Below are positions 16,071-24,333 of a DNA stretch of 64,000 bases, one piece after another. The number at the start of each line of letters is the position of its first letter. Position 1 is the first letter of the stretch. Source of the stretch: Chryseobacterium foetidum (lineage in GTDB: Bacteria > Bacteroidota > Bacteroidia > Flavobacteriales > Weeksellaceae); the NCBI RefSeq assembly GCF_025457425.1, contig NZ_JAMXIA010000001.1, positions 186,001 through 250,000 of the forward strand. Reading direction: 5' to 3'. The translations under genes and the position numbers were made by a program. Below the pieces are notes generated by a model. It saw only the letters and a program-made list of their open reading frames with translations, searched no databases and had not been told where the DNA came from.

Positions 16071-18275
16071 TTGAAAAAACTAGTTCTACCACTCGGTCTT
16101 ATTCTTCCCGTACTTGCGTTTTCGCAGGTAAAAAAGAAAGATACTGCAAAAATCACCAATATTGAAGAAGTTGTTTTCCAGAGAAAAGATAAGGGAAAAA
16201 CAAATGACCTCACTTCAGTAAGGATTTCCGCTAGAGACGCTCAGAACGTTGCCAGTATTTCGGGTGGAATTGAAGGATTAATTAAAACATTACCTTCCGT
16301 AAATTCAAATACCGAACTTTCCTCACAATACATGGTACGTGGCGGAAACTATGATGAAAACCTTATTTACATCAACGATATTGAGATTTACAGGCCTTTT
16401 TTGATTAGAAATTCTCAACAGGAAGGTTTAAGTATCATAAATCCTGATATGGTTTCAACGGTCAATTTTTCGGCAGGAGGTTTTGAACCGAGATATGGTG
16501 ATAAAATGTCTTCAGCATTAAATATTTACTACCGTGAACCCGAAAAATATGAGGTTTCCGGTGAAGCAAGTTTAATCGGAGGAAGACTGACAGCTGGTTT
16601 AGCTTCAAAAAATAAAAAACTGACTGCTTTATTTTCCGGACGATACAGAAATACCAATCTGGTTCTGAATACTTTGAATGAGGATACAGATTTCAATCCG
16701 AAATATTACGATTTTCAGTCTTACATCAATTATCATTTCAATGATAAATTATCGCTTTCTTTCATAGGATTTTATTCCAAAAACGATTATGAAATGATTC
16801 CTAAAGAAAGGGAAGTCAACTTTGGATCCGTAAATCAGCCCATCAATCTGAACGTTTTTTATAACGGTAGAGAAAACGACGCTTACAAAAACATGATGGG
16901 AACGGTTTCTTTAAACTACAAACCATCAGAAAAGTGGAGATTTACATTGGATAGTTTTGCTTATCAGAACCGTGAACGGGAATATTATACAATCGCATCC
17001 AGCTATATTCTACAGACTTTCGATCCGATTACAGGAGCTCCTGTGACGTCCTACGATGTGGGTGGTCAGATTGAGCACGCGAGAAATGATCTGTTTGTAA
17101 GAACTTACGGTACTCAATTGAGAACCAAATTTTCCCCAAATGTCAACACAGATATTGAGTTTGGTTTTAAATTCGAAAAAGAAAACCTTCAGGATTTAAC
17201 CAATGAATGGAAGCTTGTTGATTCTTCAGGTTACAGTGTTCCGACAATGCCTTTTGATCCCAGATTTCCGGATGCTTCAGATTTAGATTTATTTTACAGT
17301 ATTTCGGGGAAAAATCACATTCAACCTACAAGACTTTCGGCGTATGGACAGTATTCTCAGAAGTTTTACTGGGGGTCCAGCAGAGTTTTTGTAAATGCTG
17401 GTGCAAGGGTAGCGCACTGGAGTTTTAATAATGAAACTATTTTCTCACCAAGAGCACAGTTTGCGATAAAACCCGAATGGAATGCTGATATGCTTTTCAC
17501 TTTATCGGGAGGAATTTATTATCAGGCTCCGTATTACAAAGAGATAAAGGATTTAGACGGAAATTTTAATTCAAATATAAAATCTCAGAGATCCATTCAG
17601 GCTATTCTTAAAAATGATTATGAGTTTACTTTTGAAGACAGACCATTTAAGCTCACCACTGAATTGTACTATAAAAAAATGGATAATCTGATTCCGTATT
17701 ACATGGATAATGTGAGAATACGATATTCAGGTAAAAACAATGCAACGGGCTACGCTTATGGTATTGATACAAGGCTTTTCGGAGAATTTGTTCCGGGAAT
17801 CGATAGCTGGTTATCGGCAAGTTATGCAAGAGTTTTCGAAAATATTGACGGAAGAGGCGACATCCCAAGACCGACCGACCAACGTTTAAGATTTGCAATG
17901 TTCTATCAGGATTATATGCCGAAATTCCCTTCAATGAGAGTAAATTTAACCCTTACTTATGCAATGGGATTGCCTAATGGAGCACCGGTTTTTACCGATC
18001 CTTATCAGTATCAGAAGACTTTACCTTCCTATAAAAGGGTAGATTTAGGTTTATCTAAAGTCTTCATCGACAGAAAAGATAAAAAGAAAACATACGGATT
18101 CTGGGGTAATTTTGAAGAATTGATCTTAGGAGTGCAGGTTTTCAATGCCTTTAATATCAACAATACCGTTTCCAACCAATGGATTACAGATTCCAATACA
18201 AGTTTGATGTATCCGGTTCCGGTGAGACTTACGGGAAGATTTTTCAACGTAAAACTTGAATTTAAAATTAAATAA
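16071..18275 (+). CDS. TonB-dependent outer-membrane receptor
   Basis: A 734-residue protein with signal peptide (LVLPLGLILPVLAFSQ), a short linker that holds the TonB-box candidate (NIEEVVFQRKD), a plug domain (about 45-150: ISGGIEGLIKTLPSVNSNTE, QYMVRGGNYDENLIYINDIE, FEPRYGDKMSSALNIYYREP) and a 22-strand-type barrel ending FFNVKLEFKIK. There is no carboxypeptidase-like N-terminal extension and no SusD partner, so it is not a SusC-type glycan importer. The start is TTG, since no ATG is available upstream. A DUF3347 protein follows 5 bases later, which points to a metal-related substrate, with low certainty. Confidence 0.88.
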   Translation: MKKLVLPLGLILPVLAFSQVKKKDTAKITNIEEVVFQRKDKGKTNDLTSVRISARDAQNVASISGGIEGLIKTLPSVNSNTELSSQYMVRGGNYDENLIYINDIEIYRPFLIRNSQQEGLSIINPDMVSTVNFSAGGFEPRYGDKMSSALNIYYREPEKYEVSGEASLIGGRLTAGLASKNKKLTALFSGRYRNTNLVLNTLNEDTDFNPKYYDFQSYINYHFNDKLSLSFIGFYSKNDYEMIPKEREVNFGSVNQPINLNVFYNGRENDAYKNMMGTVSLNYKPSEKWRFTLDSFAYQNREREYYTIASSYILQTFDPITGAPVTSYDVGGQIEHARNDLFVRTYGTQLRTKFSPNVNTDIEFGFKFEKENLQDLTNEWKLVDSSGYSVPTMPFDPRFPDASDLDLFYSISGKNHIQPTRLSAYGQYSQKFYWGSSRVFVNAGARVAHWSFNNETIFSPRAQFAIKPEWNADMLFTLSGGIYYQAPYYKEIKDLDGNFNSNIKSQRSIQAILKNDYEFTFEDRPFKLTTELYYKKMDNLIPYYMDNVRIRYSGKNNATGYAYGIDTRLFGEFVPGIDSWLSASYARVFENIDGRGDIPRPTDQRLRFAMFYQDYMPKFPSMRVNLTLTYAMGLPNGAPVFTDPYQYQKTLPSYKRVDLGLSKVFIDRKDKKKTYGFWGNFEELILGVQVFNAFNINNTVSNQWITDSNTSLMYPVPVRLTGRFFNVKLEFKIK

Positions 18276-18280
18276 TTAAA

Positions 18281-18751
18281 ATGAAAACGAAATTTTTAGT
18301 TCTTGGATTGGCATTTTGCTCTGCCTTGTTTTTTGGGCAAACTAAGAAAAATGCACAGGTTTCGAAGCTTTATCAGAATTATATTGCAATTAAAAACGGT
18401 TTAGCTTCAGATGACGCTTCTAAAGCGGCTGCTTCAGCATCGGAATTTTTGAAAACTTTATCAGGCATCAATTCTGAAGTTATTGCTGAAGGCAATCTCA
18501 CTTTGATGAGAAATAATGCCAAAGTGATTTCCGAATCAGATCACATTAAAGTTCAGCGTACAAAATTTAAAAATATTTCAAACCAGATGATTGCAGTTGC
18601 CAAACAGTTTAAGGTGGCTGAAAAACCGGTTTACGTTCAGTATTGCCCAATGGTGCAGGCCGGATGGCTGAGCAGTGAGAGCAAAATCATCAATCCCTAC
18701 TACGGAAGTTCGATGCTGAACTGCGGAAAAGTGCAGCAGGAAATAAAGTAG
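18281..18751 (+). CDS. DUF3347 domain protein, exported
   Basis: A 156-residue protein with signal peptide (KFLVLGLAFCSALFFGQ). The body is helical (LYQNYIAIKNGLASDDASKA). The C-terminus carries the DUF3347 hallmark YCPMVQAGWLSSESKIINPY followed by YGSSMLNCGKV, with Cys and Met residues that look able to bind copper. Members are often found with heavy-metal efflux proteins of the CusB type. Its 5-base spacing from the TonB receptor implies one transcript. Metal binding is inference. Confidence 0.82.
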   Translation: MKTKFLVLGLAFCSALFFGQTKKNAQVSKLYQNYIAIKNGLASDDASKAAASASEFLKTLSGINSEVIAEGNLTLMRNNAKVISESDHIKVQRTKFKNISNQMIAVAKQFKVAEKPVYVQYCPMVQAGWLSSESKIINPYYGSSMLNCGKVQQEIK

Positions 18752-18771
18752 AGAAGTACTTTCAAGATCAT

Positions 18772-18812
18772 AAAAGGTCTGCGTCACAAGCTGTGATGCA
18801 GACTTTTTTTCT
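18772..18812 (+). terminator. intrinsic terminator after the DUF3347 gene
   Basis: AAAAGGTCTGCGTCACA pairs with TGTGATGCAGACTTTT, allowing G-U pairs, with a 2-3 base loop and a long T run. 20 bases after the stop. Confidence 0.88.
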
Positions 18813-18906
18813 TTATAAGAGATTGTACCGCAAACTTTCTGCTGCAGCTTGAGAACGCACTCAACTTATATGTTAGGACACTTGCTGTTATGCTGAATTA
18901 TAAATC

Positions 18907-18946
18907 AAAACATCCTCAGAAATTCAATTCTCTGAGGATGTGTTTT
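18907..18946 (-). terminator. terminator-like hairpin downstream of the LptF/G gene
   Basis: CATCCTCAGA (18911-18920) and TCTGAGGATG (18931-18940) pair perfectly, flanked by AAAA and TTTT so it can serve both strands. It is about 70 bases past the minus-strand permease stop. Confidence 0.7.
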
Positions 18947-19013
18947 CAATGTAAATATGATATGAATGATGAAATTATGTTTAAAATTTAACAAAGTCTG
19001 TGCCAGCAAGCTT

Positions 19014-20468
19014 TTACTGATATCTTTTATGTTCCTTTTGTTTGCCAAACCTTTTGGTAATCGGTTTGAAAAACGCTTTATATTTTTCTGCATCAAACAG
19101 CTGCGAGTCGGTAAGCGCTTTATAAGTCATCCAGACTCCAAACGGAAATAAAATTATATTCGGAAGCCAGGCAGCGAGATACGGATTGATTTTTCCGCCC
19201 CATGCAGCATTCTCGAATCCGACATTGATCACATAAAATATAATAAAGATTACGATGGCGATAATTACCGGAAGTCCCATTCCTCCTTTTCTGATAATAG
19301 ATCCCAAACTAGCACCAATCATAAAGAAAATGATGCAGGTAAAAGAATAGGTGAGGATTCTCTGCTGGTAAATAATGACTTTGTTGAAATATTTCACACT
19401 CGGATTCAGCTCATTGTTTTTACCATCAAGACTGCTTTTCAGATTGTCTAAACGGTTGTAACTGTTAAATATCAGATCAAGTTTCTTATCTGCTTTGATG
19501 GTATCAAATTTATACTGTGCCTTTACAGGAGCTTTCACTTTATTTTTATCCATATAACTTACCACCGAATTGGTCTGAGAAATTAGTTCAGAACTCATGT
19601 TTGCAGCAAGTCTGTTATTGTCTTTTTTTGCTGTTGCGATTGTGGAATTTACCTCAGTATAACTTTGAAAACGGTAATCGTCTGTAATCTGTTCTTTTTC
19701 AATTGCTTTGTTAATGAGCTCTGCGATATCAAAATGCACTGTTAAAGTATCAAATTTAATCGCCTGATCAGGTTGTTTCACACGCACATTTTCACCTTTT
19801 CCGGCATAGCTGTCTTCAAAAATGTAACCGTTAAATAAAAGTAATTTTAAGTAAGCACGGTTGGATGCGGGAACAAATTCCCCTTTCTGAGCAACGATAG
19901 ACTGTTGATTGTCGAATGTATTTGCCTTTTTATGAATAAAAACGCCCTCCAGTTTTTCTGCATTCTCGCCTTCCACTTTATCAAATTTCACCATATATCC
20001 TGGGATTTGATCAATAAACTGTCCGGGTGTAAAATTCAGTGCCGGCTTTGCCTGAGCGATATTAAAAAGCATGTTTTTTGCCTTCCGCTGAAAATCCGGA
20101 ACCACGTTATTGGAGAAGAAAAAAAGCATTATTGCAAGAAAAGTTGCTACTCCGAATAGTGGCAGCATCACTCTTGTTAAAGAGATTCCTGCTGCTTTCA
20201 TGGCTGCCAGCTCGTACCTTTCCCCAAATTCCCCAAAAGACATGATGCTCGCCAGAAGTATGGTGAGTGGCAAAACCATTGTGATAACATTTACGCCAAG
20301 GTAAAACAAAAGTTTCAGAATTTGAAACGTGCTTAGACCTTTACCCATAAACTGTCCCAGCTGAATCCAGACAATATTGACAATAAAGATGAAGAACAGT
20401 ACACTGAATATAAAAAAGAAAGGCCCGAAAAAGGTCTTAATGATATATCGGTCTAAAATTTTAAACAT
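19014..20468 (-). CDS. LptF/LptG family lipopolysaccharide export permease
   Basis: A 484-residue inner-membrane permease of the Lpt ABC transporter, which extracts LPS for transport to the outer membrane. Three N-terminal helices (FGPFFFIFSVLFFIFIVNIV; LLFYLGVNVITMVLPLTILL; LFGVATFLAIMLFFFSNN) precede a periplasmic beta-jellyroll of about 250 residues and three C-terminal helices. FGERYELAAMKAAGISL is the coupling-helix region that meets LptB. Only one permease is present here; in Bacteroidota the second is often elsewhere, so F or G cannot be assigned. Confidence 0.9.
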   Translation of the reverse strand: MFKILDRYIIKTFFGPFFFIFSVLFFIFIVNIVWIQLGQFMGKGLSTFQILKLLFYLGVNVITMVLPLTILLASIMSFGEFGERYELAAMKAAGISLTRVMLPLFGVATFLAIMLFFFSNNVVPDFQRKAKNMLFNIAQAKPALNFTPGQFIDQIPGYMVKFDKVEGENAEKLEGVFIHKKANTFDNQQSIVAQKGEFVPASNRAYLKLLLFNGYIFEDSYAGKGENVRVKQPDQAIKFDTLTVHFDIAELINKAIEKEQITDDYRFQSYTEVNSTIATAKKDNNRLAANMSSELISQTNSVVSYMDKNKVKAPVKAQYKFDTIKADKKLDLIFNSYNRLDNLKSSLDGKNNELNPSVKYFNKVIIYQQRILTYSFTCIIFFMIGASLGSIIRKGGMGLPVIIAIVIFIIFYVINVGFENAAWGGKINPYLAAWLPNIILFPFGVWMTYKALTDSQLFDAEKYKAFFKPITKRFGKQKEHKRYQ

Positions 20469-20599
20469 GCAGCAAATTTATAAAAAAACAGTTTATTACT
20501 GTTGATAAATTATCAATTCTCATATTTTTCGGCGGGGATATTCTGAAGGTGATGGAGTGAAGTTTTTCATGATAGACCAATTTATTTTTGTGAACTTAC

Positions 20600-20628
20600 A
20601 ATGCCTGTGAAATTTGCAGGCATTTTTG
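20600..20628. terminator. hairpin in the gap between the permease and lolA genes
   Basis: AATGCCTG pairs with CAGGCATT over about 9 bases and is followed on the plus strand by TTTTTG. No plus-strand gene precedes it, so its role is unclear. Confidence 0.45.
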
Positions 20629-20657
20629 TTGTAAAATCATCAAATAGGTTTATAAAT

Positions 20658-20684
20658 ACAAAAACACCCGCAGAGAGCGGGTGC
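20658..20684 (-). terminator. intrinsic terminator after the LolA-like gene
   Basis: On the minus strand CACCCGC pairs with GCGGGTG and is followed by a T run. It starts 7 bases past the stop of the LolA-like gene. Confidence 0.85.
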
Positions 20685-20690
20685 TGTATT

Positions 20691-21338
20691 TTATAGTTCT
20701 GTAACCAGATAATTTTTGTACTTATTTTTATCATACGAAAACATCTGTGGATCCAGCTGCTGGTTTTCTTTGTATTCCTGAATGGCAATCACTGCAATAT
20801 CTTTGTTGTTGCCGTATTGCTCAAGTTTCAGCATTTGTTTTCTGGCAGAATCGATGTAAAGATAAACATGCTTCAGTCCGTTTGACTTTACTGGGGTAAG
20901 TTTGATGAAATCTGCACTCACACCGTTAACTGTTTTTTTGCCGCTGTAAGTTACATTGTAATCTTTTCTGTAGCTTGAAAGATAATTAATCGGAGAAAAC
21001 ATTTGGCTGCCAGCATTTGGTTTTGCGACAGTGACTTCCATATCTTCAGTGTTGATGTTGTAGATCTTGCTTCCGTCGAAAATCTGCTCTGTCTCCATGA
21101 TTTTCAGCTTATATTTATCTCCGGCGGAGTAGTAGATTCCCGTTTCTGTTTTGCTGACTTTTCCGTTCATTCCACTGCCAAAGGAAAATTTAAAATAAGA
21201 ATTTTTCTTGGCGTTGTAATTTGCGGTTACATCATCCAGTATTTTTTTCGATTTTGCATCGATTGTCTGAGCCTGAGCCAGTCCTGCATTGATGATAATT
21301 AAACCTGCTGCAGTTATTTTCAATAATAGATTTTTCAT
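20691..21338 (-). CDS. lolA: LolA-like outer-membrane lipoprotein carrier
   Basis: A 215-residue periplasmic protein with signal peptide (ITAAGLIIINAGLAQAQ). Repeated beta strands (SYFKFSFGSGMNGKVSKTET, GIYYSAGDKYKLKIMETEQI, FDGSKIYNINTEDMEVTVAK) are those of the LolA half-barrel, with the typical later block LKHVYLYIDSARKQMLKLEQ. LolA receives lipoproteins from LolCDE and hands them to the outer membrane. It lies between ftsK and the LPS permease, all on the minus strand, but the gaps of 220-230 bases suggest separate promoters. Confidence 0.85.
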   Translation of the reverse strand: MKNLLLKITAAGLIIINAGLAQAQTIDAKSKKILDDVTANYNAKKNSYFKFSFGSGMNGKVSKTETGIYYSAGDKYKLKIMETEQIFDGSKIYNINTEDMEVTVAKPNAGSQMFSPINYLSSYRKDYNVTYSGKKTVNGVSADFIKLTPVKSNGLKHVYLYIDSARKQMLKLEQYGNNKDIAVIAIQEYKENQQLDPQMFSYDKNKYKNYLVTEL

Positions 21339-21565
21339 TTTTTAATTTCTGTTCTGTACTTTAGACGATATTTTAAGTCTGAAGTTAAAAGTTTGGTATT
21401 AATAACGATCAAAACTGTAGATTTTTGGTTCTAATGAATTTTTTTAACTTTAAACAAAATCAAGTGAAAGTCAGCTTAATCATTATTTTCAGATAAAATC
21501 TTAACCAAACTTACGAACTCAAAACCTTAATGTTCAATTTTTAAAATAACACCTTTTCTAATTTT

Positions 21566-24085
21566 TTAATTTCGCAGATCTTCCAAAAACTGTTCCAAAG
21601 AATGGAGATCGCTTATTAGTACTTCCCTTGCCTTAGCCCCGTTGAAGCCTCCTACCAAACCGCTTGCCTCCAGCTGATCCATTATTCTTCCGGCTCTGTT
21701 GTATCCTAATTTAAGCTGTCTCTGAAGCATTGATGTAGAACCCTGCTGTGTTGAAACAATAATCCTTGCGGCTTCTTCAAACAATACATCTTTCTCGTTA
21801 GGATCAAATGCTGCGACACTGCTTGAACCATCTTCTGAAACAAATTCCGGCAACATAAATGCAGAAGCGTAACCTTTCTGTTCGCCAATAAATTCTGCGA
21901 GTTTTTCAACCTCAGGAGTGTCAACGAAGGCACATTGAAGTCTTAAAATTTCATTTCCGTTAAAATAAAGCATATCTCCCTTACCGATCAGCTGATCTGC
22001 ACCGGTAGAATCCAAAATCGTACGTGAATCTACACTTGAAATCACTCTGAAGGCTGCTCTCGCAGGGAAGTTGGCTTTGATCATACCCGTAATTACGTTC
22101 ACAGAAGGTCTTTGTGTTGCAACAATCAGGTGAATTCCCACGGCTCTTGCCAGCTGTGCCAATCTCGCAATCGGAAGTTCAACTTCTTTACCGGCGGTCA
22201 TAATCAAATCTGCAAACTCATCCACTACCAAAACGATGTAAGGCAAATAACGGTGACCGTTTTCCGGATTTAATTTTCTTTCGCTGAATTTTTTATTGTA
22301 CTCCTTTAAATTTTTACAGAAAGCATTTTTCAACAAATCATAACGCTGATCCATTTCAATACAGAGTGAATTTAATGTATTGATTACTTTATTGGTATCT
22401 GTAATGATTGCATCATCCGAATCAGGAAGTTTGGCTAAATAATGTCTTTCAATTTTGGAATAAAGAGAAAGTTCCACTTTTTTAGGATCCACCATCACAA
22501 ATTTCAGTTCGCTTGGATGTTTTTTGTAGAGTAGGGAAGTCAAAATCGCGTTGATACCAACCGATTTTCCCTGTCCGGTTGCTCCCGCCATCAAAAGGTG
22601 AGGCATTTTAGACAAATCCGCCATGAAGACCTCATTGGAAATCGTTTTACCGAAAACCACCGGCAAATCCATATCGGTATTTTGGAATTTCTGAGAAGCA
22701 ATCACCGATCTCATCGAAACCATCGTAGGATTTTTTCTCGGAACTTCAATTCCGATGGTTCCTTTTCCGGGCATTGGTGCAATAATTCTGATTCCTAAAG
22801 CGGAAAGATTCAAAGCAATATCATCCTGTAATTTTTTAATAGAAGCCACTCTGATCCCTGCTTCGGGAACGATTTCATATAAAGTTACGGTTGGCCCGAT
22901 GGTCGCTTTAATCTCAGCAATTCCGACATTAAAGTTTTTCAGAAGTCCAACAATTTTGTTTTTATTCTCTTCTAATTCGTCCTTATTGATAGAAATCTCT
23001 TCGTTGCCGTAATCCTTCAACAAGTCGATCGGAGGCATTTGAAATTTAGCCAAATCCAGTCTGTGATCATATAAACCATGCTTGTCAACCAAATCCTGAG
23101 ACTGTTTATCTGCATCATCCACAATGTCGATTACAGGAGCAACTTCTACTTTAAATGAAATATCGTCAACAGAAGTTGTTGGATTTACTTTTAAATCGAA
23201 AGCATCCTGAGGAGTCGTTTTCGGAAGTGAAACAGGTGCATCCACTGGAAGATTTACAGGAGTTGAAAAGTCTATTTTGACTTCTTTTTCTTCGTTAAAG
23301 GAAGTTTGATTAGGTGTAATAATTGGATCGAGTTTTGGCTCTTCAATTGTAATTTCGGGAATGATCTCTGTTTTTTTCGGTGTAGGAACAACTTCCTGAA
23401 CTGTAATTTTTTGTTCCGGCCTGATCTCTTCTTCCACAGCCAGTTCCTGATCTGCTTCAAAATCTTCGTCAGAATTTGGCATCATAGCCTTAACTCTTCC
23501 AATCGTATTTTCATTTAGAGTATCCAGTTTGTTTTTAATTGAACTTGGTCTTAGGTTAAATTCGAGAATGAAATACAGTAAAATGCTGACAGCCAAAACC
23601 ACCCAAAGTCCCACAGATCCTATCATTGAAACCATCGTATCCATAATCTGATACCCATAAACACCGCAAAGAACGCTTTGACCTTTGGTTACTGCCCCGA
23701 AAAAGATAGGAAGCCAGCATATAAAAAAAAGTGAATGCCCAAACGTCATCCAGGGTTTAAAAATCTTTTTTTTCAGGATCATTGTACCGAAAACCACAAA
23801 TAGAAATGCTACAATAAATGCTGCAATTCCGATGCTTTCGTAAATGAAAATTTTGCCCAGCCACTGACCCATTTTTCCGAAAATATTCGAAGATTTTATG
23901 GTTTTATCAAGCAGCGCTCCGGCTTGGCTTTGATCTGATTTCCAGTTGATTAAATAAGAAATAAACGATATTGTAAGAATACCTGCAAAAACAATAAATA
24001 GCAGACCGAAAAAGATTCTCGGTTTAGATAATATTTTAGATTGCTCCTGCGCAACGGGCTGTGTTTTTTGTGTTTTCTTTTCCAT
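21566..24085 (-). CDS. ftsK: DNA translocase FtsK/SpoIIIE
   Basis: An 839-residue membrane-anchored ATPase that pumps chromosome DNA through the division septum. Four or five N-terminal helices lie within residues 25-180. A low-complexity acidic/proline linker (about 195-330) follows, then the alpha/beta motor with Walker A GATGQGKSVGINAI and Walker B YIVLVVDEFADLIM. The C-terminal gamma winged helix (about 770-839: QGSTSMLQRQLKLGYNRAGR, IMDQLEASGLVGGFNGAKAR) would read KOPS-like DNA signals. Standard arrangement for Bacteroidota. Confidence 0.96.
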   Translation of the reverse strand: MEKKTQKTQPVAQEQSKILSKPRIFFGLLFIVFAGILTISFISYLINWKSDQSQAGALLDKTIKSSNIFGKMGQWLGKIFIYESIGIAAFIVAFLFVVFGTMILKKKIFKPWMTFGHSLFFICWLPIFFGAVTKGQSVLCGVYGYQIMDTMVSMIGSVGLWVVLAVSILLYFILEFNLRPSSIKNKLDTLNENTIGRVKAMMPNSDEDFEADQELAVEEEIRPEQKITVQEVVPTPKKTEIIPEITIEEPKLDPIITPNQTSFNEEKEVKIDFSTPVNLPVDAPVSLPKTTPQDAFDLKVNPTTSVDDISFKVEVAPVIDIVDDADKQSQDLVDKHGLYDHRLDLAKFQMPPIDLLKDYGNEEISINKDELEENKNKIVGLLKNFNVGIAEIKATIGPTVTLYEIVPEAGIRVASIKKLQDDIALNLSALGIRIIAPMPGKGTIGIEVPRKNPTMVSMRSVIASQKFQNTDMDLPVVFGKTISNEVFMADLSKMPHLLMAGATGQGKSVGINAILTSLLYKKHPSELKFVMVDPKKVELSLYSKIERHYLAKLPDSDDAIITDTNKVINTLNSLCIEMDQRYDLLKNAFCKNLKEYNKKFSERKLNPENGHRYLPYIVLVVDEFADLIMTAGKEVELPIARLAQLARAVGIHLIVATQRPSVNVITGMIKANFPARAAFRVISSVDSRTILDSTGADQLIGKGDMLYFNGNEILRLQCAFVDTPEVEKLAEFIGEQKGYASAFMLPEFVSEDGSSSVAAFDPNEKDVLFEEAARIIVSTQQGSTSMLQRQLKLGYNRAGRIMDQLEASGLVGGFNGAKAREVLISDLHSLEQFLEDLRN

Positions 24086-24305
24086 AGCTTCAATGTGGGC
24101 AAATTTAATGTTTTTTTAGTTTAAAGTTTTGCTTTTCGGTAAGTCAATTTTGTAGATTTTTATCTGAATTTTTAATGCCAGCCCATTTATTTTTACTGAT
24201 AATGAGGATTTAAATTATTTATTAAGAATGATTCCAAACAAGCTTCAGGTGGGGCTTGACTGACAAAAAACAGCTTTTTTTCTCTGCCTTTCGTCTAATC
24301 ATCCT

Positions 24306-24313
24306 TATTTTTG
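24306..24313 (+). promoter_or_regulatory. -7 element of the ccsA/resB gene
   Basis: TATTTTTG fits the consensus and lies 20 bases before the ATG at 24334. It lies inside the longer reading frame that begins at 24256, which argues for the later start. Confidence 0.5.
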
Positions 24314-24333
24314 CATGTCAAGTAAAAAATAAA

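Noticed and set aside
24256..24333. Longer N-terminus of the ResB-CcsA protein starting at TTG
   Set aside because: A good -7 promoter box lies inside this extension and the ATG at 24334 gives a normal start.
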